Shown piece by piece: positions 1 to 7,970 of a DNA stretch of 64,000 nt. The first letter of the stretch is position 1. The number at the start of each line of letters is the position of its first letter. The notes under the pieces are model-generated. The model made no database searches. It saw only the letters and a program-made list of their open reading frames with translations, and had not been told where the DNA came from. Source of the DNA: Nakamurella silvestris (lineage in GTDB: Bacteria; Actinomycetota; Actinomycetes; Mycobacteriales; Nakamurellaceae); contig QXCQ01000209.1 in the NCBI GenBank assembly GCA_003576535.1, forward strand, positions 20,871 through 84,870, written 5' to 3'. The translations under genes and the position numbers were made by a program.

Positions 1-1377
1 CGAGACGGCACCGGCGATGTAGGTGAGACCGACCGCGCGCTGGCCCTTCGCGGTGAGGCGGTCCGGGTTCTTCTTCCCGCACGGTGCCGCTGGGTCGCCG
101 TACCAGTCGTCGTTCGACGGGGCCTCGCTGAGCCCGGGTGTCCACTCGGTGTTGAAGAAGTTGTGATTGGCACCCATGACGAGCACCGAGCTCTTCAGCG
201 AGTTGTCGCCGGAACTCAGGTCCCGGGAGATGTCGGTGTAGTCCTGCCCCTGCAGGTCGCTCACGTCACCGTCGCAGTAGGGCAGCAGGGTGACGGTCGG
301 CACGTGCGGGGCGGTCTGGCGGGCGAAGTCGGTCGGTGCGACGAGGACCTGGCCGACGATGCGGTACGGGGCGGTCAACGGGATACGGATCGCGGCCCGG
401 TCGACACCCTCACCACCCCGGCTGTGACCGACGAGGACGACCCGACTCAGATCCACCTGGTGGTCGGCGGCGATCGTCGTCCAGTAGTCCAGATGTTTCG
501 CAATGATCGTCGCGCGGGCCGAGGCTCCGCCGTCCATCAGTTCGCCGTCCTGGGCGTTGATGCCGTTCACCCGGATCGAGACCGTGGTGAAACCCTGTGA
601 GGCGAGGGTCTTCTGGACGTACCGGTAGCCCAGCTGGCTGGGCACCTCACGCATCCCGCCGCTGCACGGCCAGTCACCGTTGCCGCCGTCACCTTCCACC
701 GCTTGGTAGCAGTAGTTGTGGCGGCCGTGCAGGAACACCACCAGTGGTCGTGGACCGGTCGCAGCGGTGGCGACCGGTTCCACCACGTGGCCGACCATCT
801 CGATCGGCTGCCGCATACCGGCGACCTTCACCGAGGAGCGCACGTAGTCGCTGCTGACCGTGGCGTACGGCCCGGCCTTCCCCGGATCGGCGTCGAGCAT
901 GGGCGTCTCGGTGACGGACTGCCCGACGAACTCACGGGTGGTGGTTCGCGACACCGGCGGCGTGGTGCGGTCCAGCCTGGCGTTGGACAGGACGACCCCC
1001 AGCTGCGCCGGGTCCGGCTGCACGGACGACACGGCAATTGCCGTCACGGTCCGGCCGCGGGTTGTCGACACGCCGATCGCCACACCGGCGGCGTCGACGA
1101 TCTCGGGGCGGTCGGACCGCACCGGCAATGCCTGCGGCGACGTCCAGCTCACCTGCCAGCGGCCGGCACCCAACCGGGTGACCTCCCAGCTGCCCCGGGC
1201 CCGGGTGGTCGAGGGAACTGCCGACGCCGACGGCTCAGCAGCAACGGAGGTGGATCCCGCGGCACGGGCAGGCGCGGTGGGCACCGGTGGCCCCGATGCG
1301 TTCGCCACCGGTACGGCGAACAACCCACAGGTGACAACAAGGACGCCGACAAGACTGCGACGCAGACGACTGAACAA
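1..1377 (-). CDS. Secreted alpha/beta hydrolase, 3' end outside window
   Basis: The open frame runs off the left edge, so the C-terminus is missing. A TTG at 1377 preceded by a G-rich ribosome-binding stretch starts a protein with a Sec-type signal peptide (basic MFSRLRRS, a hydrophobic core, then a VANA-type cleavage site near residue 26). About 459 residues are visible. The nucleophile elbow GHSRGGEG puts the catalytic Ser at about residue 319, and a strand reading LVVFLHGRHNYC lies upstream as expected for the fold. The visible end includes MGANHNFFN, a plausible catalytic His segment. It probably acts outside the membrane on an ester or lipid; the substrate cannot be read from sequence. 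The fold is clear, but the start codon and function are less certain. Confidence 0.75.
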   Translation of the reverse strand, partial: MFSRLRRSLVGVLVVTCGLFAVPVANASGPPVPTAPARAAGSTSVAAEPSASAVPSTTRARGSWEVTRLGAGRWQVSWTSPQALPVRSDRPEIVDAAGVAIGVSTTRGRTVTAIAVSSVQPDPAQLGVVLSNARLDRTTPPVSRTTTREFVGQSVTETPMLDADPGKAGPYATVSSDYVRSSVKVAGMRQPIEMVGHVVEPVATAATGPRPLVVFLHGRHNYCYQAVEGDGGNGDWPCSGGMREVPSQLGYRYVQKTLASQGFTTVSIRVNGINAQDGELMDGGASARATIIAKHLDYWTTIAADHQVDLSRVVLVGHSRGGEGVDRAAIRIPLTAPYRIVGQVLVAPTDFARQTAPHVPTVTLLPYCDGDVSDLQGQDYTDISRDLSSGDNSLKSSVLVMGANHNFFNTEWTPGLSEAPSNDDWYGDPAAPCGKKNPDRLTAKGQRAVGLTYIAGAVS

Positions 1378-1645
1378 ACTGAACCCCCCACAACGGTGCG
1401 GGCCGACATCGGCCCTGCGGAACCGTCAGTATCCCGCACACGTCCCGCACGCAGGCGATTCGCTGGTCAATTCACCGGATGTTCGCTCGATCGATGGTGC
1501 GAACCCCCGATCGGCGGCACACCGGCGGCCTTCTCGCGGTGCGGGAGCTCGGTCGCCCGAAACCGATCTCGGCCGCCACCACTTCGGTAACGGTGACGGT
1601 GCGTACCTCATGGTCTTGCCGGCCACGTGCACCTGATCCCCGGGG
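1378..1645. other. Spacer with no supported gene
   Basis: This 268-bp stretch lies between the start of the secreted hydrolase and the end of the DUF222 gene, both on the minus strand. It should hold the hydrolase promoter. Short open frames here overlap the neighbours out of frame, lack a convincing ribosome-binding site and show no recognisable motif. I see no strong hairpin. Confidence 0.5.
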
Positions 1646-3763
1646 TCAGAACGGTGCCGGGTCGTCGTAGTACTCGCGGTGTTGCCGGCTGATGCTGACC
1701 TGCGGCACGATCTGCGGCACGGCGGGGATGCAGCCGTCGAGGGCGTCGGGGCCATGGAGATACTCGGCGATTTGGTGGATGAAGTCCCGTTCGAACTCCT
1801 GGTGCTGGAGGTACCGGTCGCGGGCGTCGACGGCCTGTGCCGTTCGGTCGTCGAACCAGTCCTGGACCTGGGTGGTTTTGTCGGGTTTGCCGATGCTGCA
1901 GGAAGTCTCGTCGCTGCCGACCTCACCCGTGTCGGCCGCCCACTCCGCCCGGTCGAACCGGACGACAGCGAACCCGGCGCTGTGCCAGGCGGCTGTGCGG
2001 GCATCCTCGGCGGCGGAGATCTTCGCCGGGTAGCCGACCTCAGGTGTGCGGTGGGTGGTGGACATGGTGGGTTCCCAGAGCGCGACGGGCGACCGGGCAT
2101 GGCTGCGCCCCAGCGGTGTGACCCACCGGAACGTGCCGTCTTCTTCTCGGCTCAGGGCGAATCCGCCGCCGTCCTTGGCCCGGTGATGATGGTGGCACGG
2201 TGAACCCAGATTGGCTGCGGACGTGCTTCCGCCCTGGTCCTGGCCGGGGTGGAACGGGACGACGTGGTCGAGCTGCCCACGCCAGGCAGGCTGGGAACAC
2301 CCGGGCATCACACAGGTTTGATCCCTGGTCACCACATGGTCGCGGAGCGCAGGTGGCGGTTCGTATCTCGTGCGCCCGTAGTCCAGCAGAACCCCGGTGA
2401 CCGGGTCGCACACCAACCTGCGCAGGACGGCGTCGGCGGCGACAGTTCGTGCCTGGTCGGCGGTGATCGCCCCGTAGCCCACCAGCTCGCACGGGTCATC
2501 CCCACCGACGGTGGCGGCGAGTGGCATCAAGATCTGGACTTCGGGTTTGCGGCCCTGCCGGGTGGGCAGCGGCACCGCCCGGTATTCGCCGGACACCAGC
2601 ACGTCCTTGCACAGGTCGGTGAGGCAGTCGACCCGGCGAGCAGCCAGCGTGCGCTCCTCACCGGGTGTTCTCGCCTGATCGGCCAAGGCGGTCAATGTTT
2701 CCCAGATCGCCGCCACATCCAACGCCGAGGTGTGAATATGCAGGTGGGCCATGCCGTCGTCGCCGGCGGACCTGGAGATCCCGCGAAGTTCCATTGATTT
2801 CCGGTGGCGGGCTTTCGCCCCGGACGGATCGTGTCGGATGATCGACCTGCGGCACCGGTCCTGAAGGCCCCGCACCGTAAAACGACATGCGTCCTCGTCG
2901 AGGGCAACACCGAGAACGTCGGCTTCCACGAGTTGCGCGACTTCGTCGTCGACAGTCCGAGTGGCACGATCCATCGCCCTGGCCTTCTCGAACGACACCA
3001 CACCCCGCTCCAAGGCCGAGAGCGTGTTCGGCAACACCCGGGAGAGCCGTTCGGCTTCGTGGATCAGGTAATTCGCTTCGCTGTCCGACATCCCCAACGC
3101 CAAACCGACTTCGGCCGGGAGGAACTCGTGCACACCCACGTAGCTCCCGGACAAGGCAGCGATGTCGGTGACGTTCTGTGCCTGCAACCAGGAGATCAGT
3201 TTCCGCCGGGCCACCACCGAATCCAGAACGACGTTGCCCCAGAACTCCCCAGCACCCCGCCAGGTCGCACCTTCGGACACCGCGCAGGTCTGCGGGCGGG
3301 CCTGCACATGTGCCGCCAACTCCGCGCCAGGACCGATCGCGGAGAGTTCTTCCAACCGGGAAGCCCACGCGGCAAGTTCCACGGCAGCAGCCCCGGCCGC
3401 AGGGCACGTTGCTGCCGGCACCGCTCCCACCGGACCGAACACCGCGGGTGACACCCGTGATGCCGGTGATGCGGGTGACACCCGTGATGCCGAATCCCGC
3501 GCCGCCGAATTCCGCGTTGCCGAGGCGGCCGACACCAGGATGTTCCCATCAGCCAGGAAATGTCGCCGCGCCCGCAACCAGGAATCTCGACCGCCACCTG
3601 ACGCGGCTTCCACCACCGCCGCCCGGCGACGCCACTCCTCCACCGTCACAGCAGGGGTGACCAGCAGCACCCGGGCCGGATCGGTCACCGCAGGGGCAGC
3701 CCGATGATCGGGTGCGCCGAACAGCGCCACCCGACTATCACGGAAGATCCCACCCCTGTACAT
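1646..3763 (-). CDS. DUF222 / HNH endonuclease domain protein (13E12 repeat family)
   Basis: The 705-residue protein has the layout of the actinobacterial 13E12/REP13E12 family: a DUF222 helical region (about residues 130-450) followed by an HNH module. The HNH part shows Cys484 and Cys489 (CVMPGC), the DH pair at 499-500, Asn518 and the run CHHHHRAK at 523-530, so both the metal-binding and catalytic positions look intact. Members are multicopy and lineage-specific in actinobacteria; their biological role is not settled. Residues 80-125 are a low-complexity Ala/Ser/Pro insertion. The ATG at 3763 has no clear Shine-Dalgarno sequence. A perfect inverted repeat overlapping a -10-like hexamer lies just upstream, suggesting its own regulated promoter. 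Confidence 0.85.
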   Translation of the reverse strand: MYRGGIFRDSRVALFGAPDHRAAPAVTDPARVLLVTPAVTVEEWRRRAAVVEAASGGGRDSWLRARRHFLADGNILVSAASATRNSAARDSASRVSPASPASRVSPAVFGPVGAVPAATCPAAGAAAVELAAWASRLEELSAIGPGAELAAHVQARPQTCAVSEGATWRGAGEFWGNVVLDSVVARRKLISWLQAQNVTDIAALSGSYVGVHEFLPAEVGLALGMSDSEANYLIHEAERLSRVLPNTLSALERGVVSFEKARAMDRATRTVDDEVAQLVEADVLGVALDEDACRFTVRGLQDRCRRSIIRHDPSGAKARHRKSMELRGISRSAGDDGMAHLHIHTSALDVAAIWETLTALADQARTPGEERTLAARRVDCLTDLCKDVLVSGEYRAVPLPTRQGRKPEVQILMPLAATVGGDDPCELVGYGAITADQARTVAADAVLRRLVCDPVTGVLLDYGRTRYEPPPALRDHVVTRDQTCVMPGCSQPAWRGQLDHVVPFHPGQDQGGSTSAANLGSPCHHHHRAKDGGGFALSREEDGTFRWVTPLGRSHARSPVALWEPTMSTTHRTPEVGYPAKISAAEDARTAAWHSAGFAVVRFDRAEWAADTGEVGSDETSCSIGKPDKTTQVQDWFDDRTAQAVDARDRYLQHQEFERDFIHQIAEYLHGPDALDGCIPAVPQIVPQVSISRQHREYYDDPAPF

Positions 3764-3778
3764 GCACTTAGAGTACCA

Positions 3779-3802
3779 GGACTAGAACATCTATACTAGT
3801 CC
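3779..3802 (-). promoter_or_regulatory. Palindromic operator/promoter of the DUF222 gene
   Basis: Two perfect 7-bp arms, GGACTAG (3779-3785) and CTAGTCC (3796-3802), are separated by 10 bp. Read on the minus strand the spacer contains TATAGAT, a good -10 hexamer. The element ends 16 bp before the ATG at 3763. An inverted repeat straddling a -10 box is typical of a repressor site. The spacing and AT-rich centre stand out from the surrounding GC-rich DNA. No binding protein can be named. Confidence 0.5.
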
Positions 3803-4027
3803 CGACCAGCGCTTTTCCGCAGGTTGCGCCGGGCACCACACTCCTGGCGGCCCGCCGCCGGTTTGCCGGTGGCGGAGCCGCAGACCGAGCCGCCGGTCGG
3901 CCGCACTGACTGATCCCGGCAGGAACCGTCCCCGTCCTCAGCCATCTGTGGACCCGACCCCGCGCGAATCCGCCGGCCAGGCACCTGACCCCATCACCGG
4001 GAGACCCCTCTGTCCTCGGTTCTCCGG

Positions 4028-5002
4028 TCAGTGGTCTCCCCACACCAGCACCGGCTTGGCCCGGTTCTGGGTGTCCACGGCCAGCGCGACCAACCGGTCG
4101 GCCTCCATCAGCGCATAAGTTCCGGTCACTCCACGGGGCGGGATCGGTCGCCCGTAGCCGACCTCCGCGGACTCGGCGGGAGTGAGATCACGTACCTCGA
4201 AGGCCTCCCGGGCCACCTCGGCGGCCGGCTGGATCCGCCGGTACATCTCCTCCCGCAGCTCCGGGTCGATCGCCGGGCGCGGGGGGCGCGGGGGGCGCTG
4301 CGCCCGCGGGACCGATGGCTCGGCATGGCCGGGGCGCACCGGCGGCCCGTCCGGGGCGTAGATGTCCACCGCGTCCTCGATCGAGAACGGCCCGATCCGG
4401 GTCCGTCGCAGGGCCGTCAGGTGCGCGCCGACCCCCAGGGCCGCACCGAGATCCCGCGCCAGGGCCCGGATGTAGGTTCCCGTGGTGCAGTCGACCCGGA
4501 CGTCGAGGTCGACGATCTGCTCCCCCGCCCGTTGGTCCAGCAGCTCGAAGGCGGTGATCGTCACCGGCCGCGCGGCCAGGACGACCTCTTCCCCCGAGCG
4601 AACCCGGTCGTAGGAACGCACCCCGTCGACCTTGATGGCCGACACCGAACTGGGCACCTGCTGGATGTCCCCGGTCAGGGCCGCCATCCCGGCGAGCACC
4701 TGGTCCCGGGTCACCGCCGAAGCATCGACGGAGGCCGTGAACTCCCCCTCGGCGTCCTCGGTGGTGGTGCTCTGGCCGAGCCGGATGGTGGCCAGGTAGG
4801 ACTTGTCCTTCAACGCCAGGTGTCCGAGCAGTTTCGTCCCGCGTTCGATCCCGAGGATCAGCAGGCCGCTCGCCATCGGGTCGAGGGTGCCGGCGTGGCC
4901 CACCTTCTTGGTGCCGAGCACGTACCTGGCCCGGCCGACGACATCGTGGGAGGTCGGTCCGATCGGCTTGGTGACGAGGAGTAGGCCGGACGGGGGTGTC
5001 AT
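4028..5002 (-). CDS. truB: tRNA pseudouridine(55) synthase TruB
   Basis: The enzyme isomerises U55 to pseudouridine in the T-loop of tRNAs. The N-terminus MTPPSGLLLVTKPIGPTSHD and the signature GHAGTLDPMASGLL, with catalytic Asp at residue 41, are diagnostic. The length (324 aa) is usual for an actinobacterial TruB, including a C-terminal PUA-like region; a short Pro/Arg-rich insertion lies near residues 230-250. The ATG at 5002 overlaps the stop of the upstream MFS gene by 4 bp (ATGA), so translation is probably coupled. The frame continues far upstream through the MFS gene, but that extension is a shadow. This is the last gene of the rimP-nusA-infB-rbfA-nrnA-truB region. Confidence 0.95.
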   Translation of the reverse strand: MTPPSGLLLVTKPIGPTSHDVVGRARYVLGTKKVGHAGTLDPMASGLLILGIERGTKLLGHLALKDKSYLATIRLGQSTTTEDAEGEFTASVDASAVTRDQVLAGMAALTGDIQQVPSSVSAIKVDGVRSYDRVRSGEEVVLAARPVTITAFELLDQRAGEQIVDLDVRVDCTTGTYIRALARDLGAALGVGAHLTALRRTRIGPFSIEDAVDIYAPDGPPVRPGHAEPSVPRAQRPPRPPRPAIDPELREEMYRRIQPAAEVAREAFEVRDLTPAESAEVGYGRPIPPRGVTGTYALMEADRLVALAVDTQNRAKPVLVWGDH

Positions 5003-6564
5003 GTGCGGGGTCTTTCGTCGTGGGGCGGTTCGGCAGCGGGCGGTTCGACAGCAGGCGGTTCGGCAGCAAATGGTTCGACAGCAGGTGCTCCGGCAGCAAA
5101 TGGTTCGACAGCAGGTGGTTCGACAGCAGGTGCTCCGGCGGCAGATGGTCCGTGACCCTGCTCGCCGGCCGTTGGGTGGGCCCGCTCCGGATGCAGGGGC
5201 GGGAGCTGGGACGGGTGCAGATCCTTCTCCGACACCAGGTCGAACCGGTGCCGGTGCAGCTCCAAGGGGACGGCCTCGCCCCGCGCTGTCGCCATCAACA
5301 CCCGCGAGCGCGTCCGCAACCACCACACGATCACCCGGAACAGACCGAACACCGTCAACAGCAGGATGCCGCTGAAGGCCCAGCGGAAGGCCTCGGCCGA
5401 GCGGACGGACGCCCCCGGCTCGACCAGGTCGAGCACCTTGCCCACCACGATCACCGCGATCACCGTGCCGGTGAATCCGCCGACGTTCACCAGACCCGTG
5501 GCCGTGGAGATCCGGTGCCGCGGGTTGTAGTCGCGGGCGAGCATGAAGGCCACGGTGGAGGCCGGCCCGCCGACCGAGAAGATGAGGATGACGATCACCA
5601 GCACCGGTCCGGGCGGGTGCCCGCCGGGCCAGGCGATCAGGGTGATCCAGCCGAGGATGCAGGCGGTGGACACGGCCAGCGCCAACGGCGATCGGGCGAT
5701 CGGCAACCGCCCCAGGACCGTGCCGACGATCAGACTCGAACAGAGCGAGCCGATGACCAGGACCACCAGAAAGCTCGACGCGGCCTGCGGCGAGTACCCG
5801 AGGGCCTGTGTCAGGTACGGGAACCCCCACAGCACCGAGAAGGTGTTGGGCCCGACCATGGTGGTGAAGTGGATCCAGAAGCCGAGCCTCCCGGCCGGAT
5901 GCCGCCAGGAGGATTTCACCTCCTGCCAGACCTTGGTGCCGGCAAGAGGATCGGACTTCGCGGCCAGGGCCGGTTGGGTCTCGTCCACCTCCGGTGTCCA
6001 TCGGGCGGGGCGGATCAGCAGCACCGAGTAGCCCAGGGAGATCGCCCCGGCCACGGCGAAGGTCGGAACCCAGCCGTAGCCGTGCAGCAGGGCCGTCAGC
6101 GGAAGGGTGGCGACCAGGTTTCCCGCGACCCCGACCAGACCGGTGAAGGAGGTGAAGATCGGGTACCGCCGGGCCGAGAACCACACCGAGACCAACCGCA
6201 GGACGCTGATGTAGGTCATCGCATCGCCGCAGCCGAGCAGTCCGCGCGCCACGAGGGCCAACGGGTAGTTCGGCACGAAGGCGAACATCATCTGGGCGCT
6301 GCCCATGATCAGCGTCGCCGTCAGCAGCATCCGGCGGGGGCCGTACTTGTCGATCAGGATGCCGGCCGGGATCTGCATGGCGGCGTAGATGCCGAGCTGC
6401 AGCATCACGAAGGTACTCAGCTGGGAGGCGGTCAGACCGAACCGTTCCTGGGCCTGCGGTCCGGCCACCCCGAGGGAGGTCCGGTGGAACACGGCGAGGA
6501 AGTACACGCCGACCCCCGCGCCCCAGACCAGCCAGGACGGGCGGAACGACACTGCGTGTGGCAC
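4999..6564 (-). CDS. Major facilitator superfamily transporter with repetitive Pro/Ala/Glu tail
   Basis: The protein has about 12 hydrophobic segments and an MFS loop motif between TM2 and TM3 (IDKYGPRRM). It resembles the NarK/nitrate-sugar-phosphate side of the superfamily only in general shape, so no substrate is proposed. I prefer the GTG at 6564 (PHAVSFRPSW follows), which leaves a 37-bp gap to the gene upstream; the longer start at 6636 would overlap that gene. The last 45 or so residues are a cytoplasmic low-complexity tail of AVEPP/AVEPF/AAGAP pentapeptides encoded by a 15-bp DNA repeat. The stop overlaps the truB ATG (ATGA). Confidence 0.85.
   Translation of the reverse strand: MPHAVSFRPSWLVWGAGVGVYFLAVFHRTSLGVAGPQAQERFGLTASQLSTFVMLQLGIYAAMQIPAGILIDKYGPRRMLLTATLIMGSAQMMFAFVPNYPLALVARGLLGCGDAMTYISVLRLVSVWFSARRYPIFTSFTGLVGVAGNLVATLPLTALLHGYGWVPTFAVAGAISLGYSVLLIRPARWTPEVDETQPALAAKSDPLAGTKVWQEVKSSWRHPAGRLGFWIHFTTMVGPNTFSVLWGFPYLTQALGYSPQAASSFLVVLVIGSLCSSLIVGTVLGRLPIARSPLALAVSTACILGWITLIAWPGGHPPGPVLVIVILIFSVGGPASTVAFMLARDYNPRHRISTATGLVNVGGFTGTVIAVIVVGKVLDLVEPGASVRSAEAFRWAFSGILLLTVFGLFRVIVWWLRTRSRVLMATARGEAVPLELHRHRFDLVSEKDLHPSQLPPLHPERAHPTAGEQGHGPSAAGAPAVEPPAVEPFAAGAPAVEPFAAEPPAVEPPAAEPPHDERPRT
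5023..5150 (-). repeat. 15-bp minisatellite in MFS gene tail
   Basis: About eight imperfect 15-bp units, read on the plus strand as variants of GGTTCGACAGCAGGC and GGTTCGGCAGCAAAT, encode the pentapeptides AVEPP, AVEPF, AAEPP and AAGAP. The unit length is a multiple of three, so copy-number change would not break the frame. Confidence 0.75.
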
Positions 6565-6601
6565 TGATCCACTTTCTGCGAGATCGGGAGGGTGGTGCGG
6601 G

Positions 6602-6838
6602 TCAGCCGTGCGGCGTCGACCCCGGAGGCCCGCCACGATCAGCCCGGCCGGCGCGGACGATCCGGGTGCAGGCGCTCACACATCCGGCGACACAGGCCAA
6701 CAGCACCAGCCCGGTGAACAGACGCAGCACACCGTTGCCGGGTTCCACGGTCTCCAGGAAAAGACGCAGCCACAGGGCGACGGCGATACCGGAGAGCGCG
6801 AGGATCAACTGCGCACGTGCGGCGGACGCTGCTGGCAT
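6602..6838 (-). CDS. Small two-helix membrane protein
   Basis: A 78-residue protein not recognised as a named family. The start ATG at 6838 is fixed by a strong AGGAGG seven bases upstream. Two hydrophobic segments (about residues 9-25 and 36-56) flank a short loop containing VEPGNG. The C-terminus is basic, then Gly/Pro-rich. It lies just upstream of the MFS gene on the same strand (37 bp) and may be an accessory subunit or simply co-transcribed. The longer frame upstream of this ATG is not supported. Confidence 0.65.
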   Translation of the reverse strand: MPAASAARAQLILALSGIAVALWLRLFLETVEPGNGVLRLFTGLVLLACVAGCVSACTRIVRAGRADRGGPPGSTPHG

Positions 6839-7102
6839 CTCATGGCCTCCTGGAGTCCACGTCGGTCGGTGGTGACGACATCCAGCTTGGCAGATCAACG
6901 CCGAAGTTTCTTCCAACGGGCCGGGACCTCGCCGGACAGGGAGGGCGGGCCGGTCCCGATGTCGGCGCGCCGCCCTGCCGCCGGGTTCCACCCGTGTCCG
7001 AAGGTTCTGCTCCGAATGAATGGGACCCGAACCGGTGGCCCCTCGGCCCCGCAGCCGATCCGTCGCCGTCCAGGACGGCCCTTCTCGTCCCAACGTCGGC
7101 CG

Positions 7103-7792
7103 TCAGCGTTGCCGGGGTTCTGTCCGAACGGTGAGGAGGTAGTTGTGCTCGTCGAAGGATGCAGCGACCATTCCGGGGCCTCGACGCTGGATTCGGACTT
7201 GAGTGGACCGTGTGCTGAGTTCGCTGCCCATCAGGTCGTCGATGAGTTCCTCGACCAGCGAGTCCCGGGGCTCCTCGCGATGCTGTCCCGGCTCGATGCC
7301 GGCGGATGGACAGCCACCGGCGGTGCATTCCTCGTCGATGTCGAAGGGGTCATGTTCGAAGGCGTAGTGGAAGCAGCTGTAGTGCATACCTTCGAATACC
7401 TCGAACTGGTCGGACCGGACCGTGACCAGGCGACCACAACGCCGACAGACCAGGGCCGGCGAAATGAGACGCGACAGGAAGGCGTCAAGTGTCCGGTCGA
7501 TGTCGTCATTTCCGGCGGATTCCTCCTCGACCAGCAGACCGAGGTGGTAGCGGAGCAGAGTGTGGCGACCGTGCGCAGCTCGAACCCGGACCGATGAGGC
7601 GAACGGAGCGTCGGACCCGGGCAGGGTGAACAGCAGGTCGTACTCCGACAGCTGCGCGACCAGGACCTCCTGCCAACGACCTCTGACCTGCGTCAAGGTG
7701 ATGGCGTTCGCCTGGGCGGCTGGGACGCCGTGCAGATCGCGGAGGCCATCGAAGGTGGACTGCCAACTGGTGTGGGACACACTCACGATCAT
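7103..7792 (-). CDS. Hypothetical protein with CxxC-type zinc-binding motif
   Basis: A 229-residue soluble protein that I do not recognise. From the ATG at 7792 (GGTGG ribosome-binding stretch upstream) it begins MIVSVSHTSWQSTFDGLRDL. The middle contains LVCRRCGRL (CxxC), followed by an aromatic segment FEGMHYSCFHYAFEHDPFDID and then EECTAGGCPS (CxxxxC), a cysteine/histidine pattern suggesting a small metal-binding module. The C-terminus is polar (EELIDDLMGSEL, then NYLLTVRTEP). The gene sits between nrnA and the small membrane gene, on the same strand, with nrnA ending 179 bp upstream. The longer reading from 7993 is not supported. Confidence 0.6.
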   Translation of the reverse strand: MIVSVSHTSWQSTFDGLRDLHGVPAAQANAITLTQVRGRWQEVLVAQLSEYDLLFTLPGSDAPFASSVRVRAAHGRHTLLRYHLGLLVEEESAGNDDIDRTLDAFLSRLISPALVCRRCGRLVTVRSDQFEVFEGMHYSCFHYAFEHDPFDIDEECTAGGCPSAGIEPGQHREEPRDSLVEELIDDLMGSELSTRSTQVRIQRRGPGMVAASFDEHNYLLTVRTEPRQR

Positions 7793-7920
7793 GCCTGTAC
7801 CACCTGCAATCACACCGACGCAGGTGTTGTCCGAGCAGTCACGATCGGCCTGTCGGGCCGAGCCCCGTGAGCGCCGGTTGCGGAACGTCATCCGGGCGCA
7901 GGTTCCGGGCGTTGAACATA

Positions 7921-7962
7921 TGCGCTCCCCTTCGGCGAACACCCGGTGGAAGGAGCGCACGC
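7921..7962 (-). terminator. Hairpin downstream of nrnA
   Basis: TGCGCTCC on the left pairs with GGAGCGCA on the right, extended by CTTC/GAAG with a small bulge. The hairpin sits 9 bp beyond the nrnA stop on the minus strand and before the next gene. There is no U-tract, which is common for actinobacterial terminators. Confidence 0.45.
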
Positions 7963-7970
7963 CCCGGTAG

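Noticed and set aside
3768..4043. 91-codon minus-strand frame between the DUF222 gene and truB
   Set aside because: It covers the DUF222 promoter palindrome and truB 3' end, is rich in Arg and Gly, and lacks a ribosome-binding site.
4028..6184. TruB as the end of a 718-codon fusion
   Set aside because: The upstream part is a shadow of the MFS gene; the ATGA junction and the TruB N-terminus fix the start at 5002.
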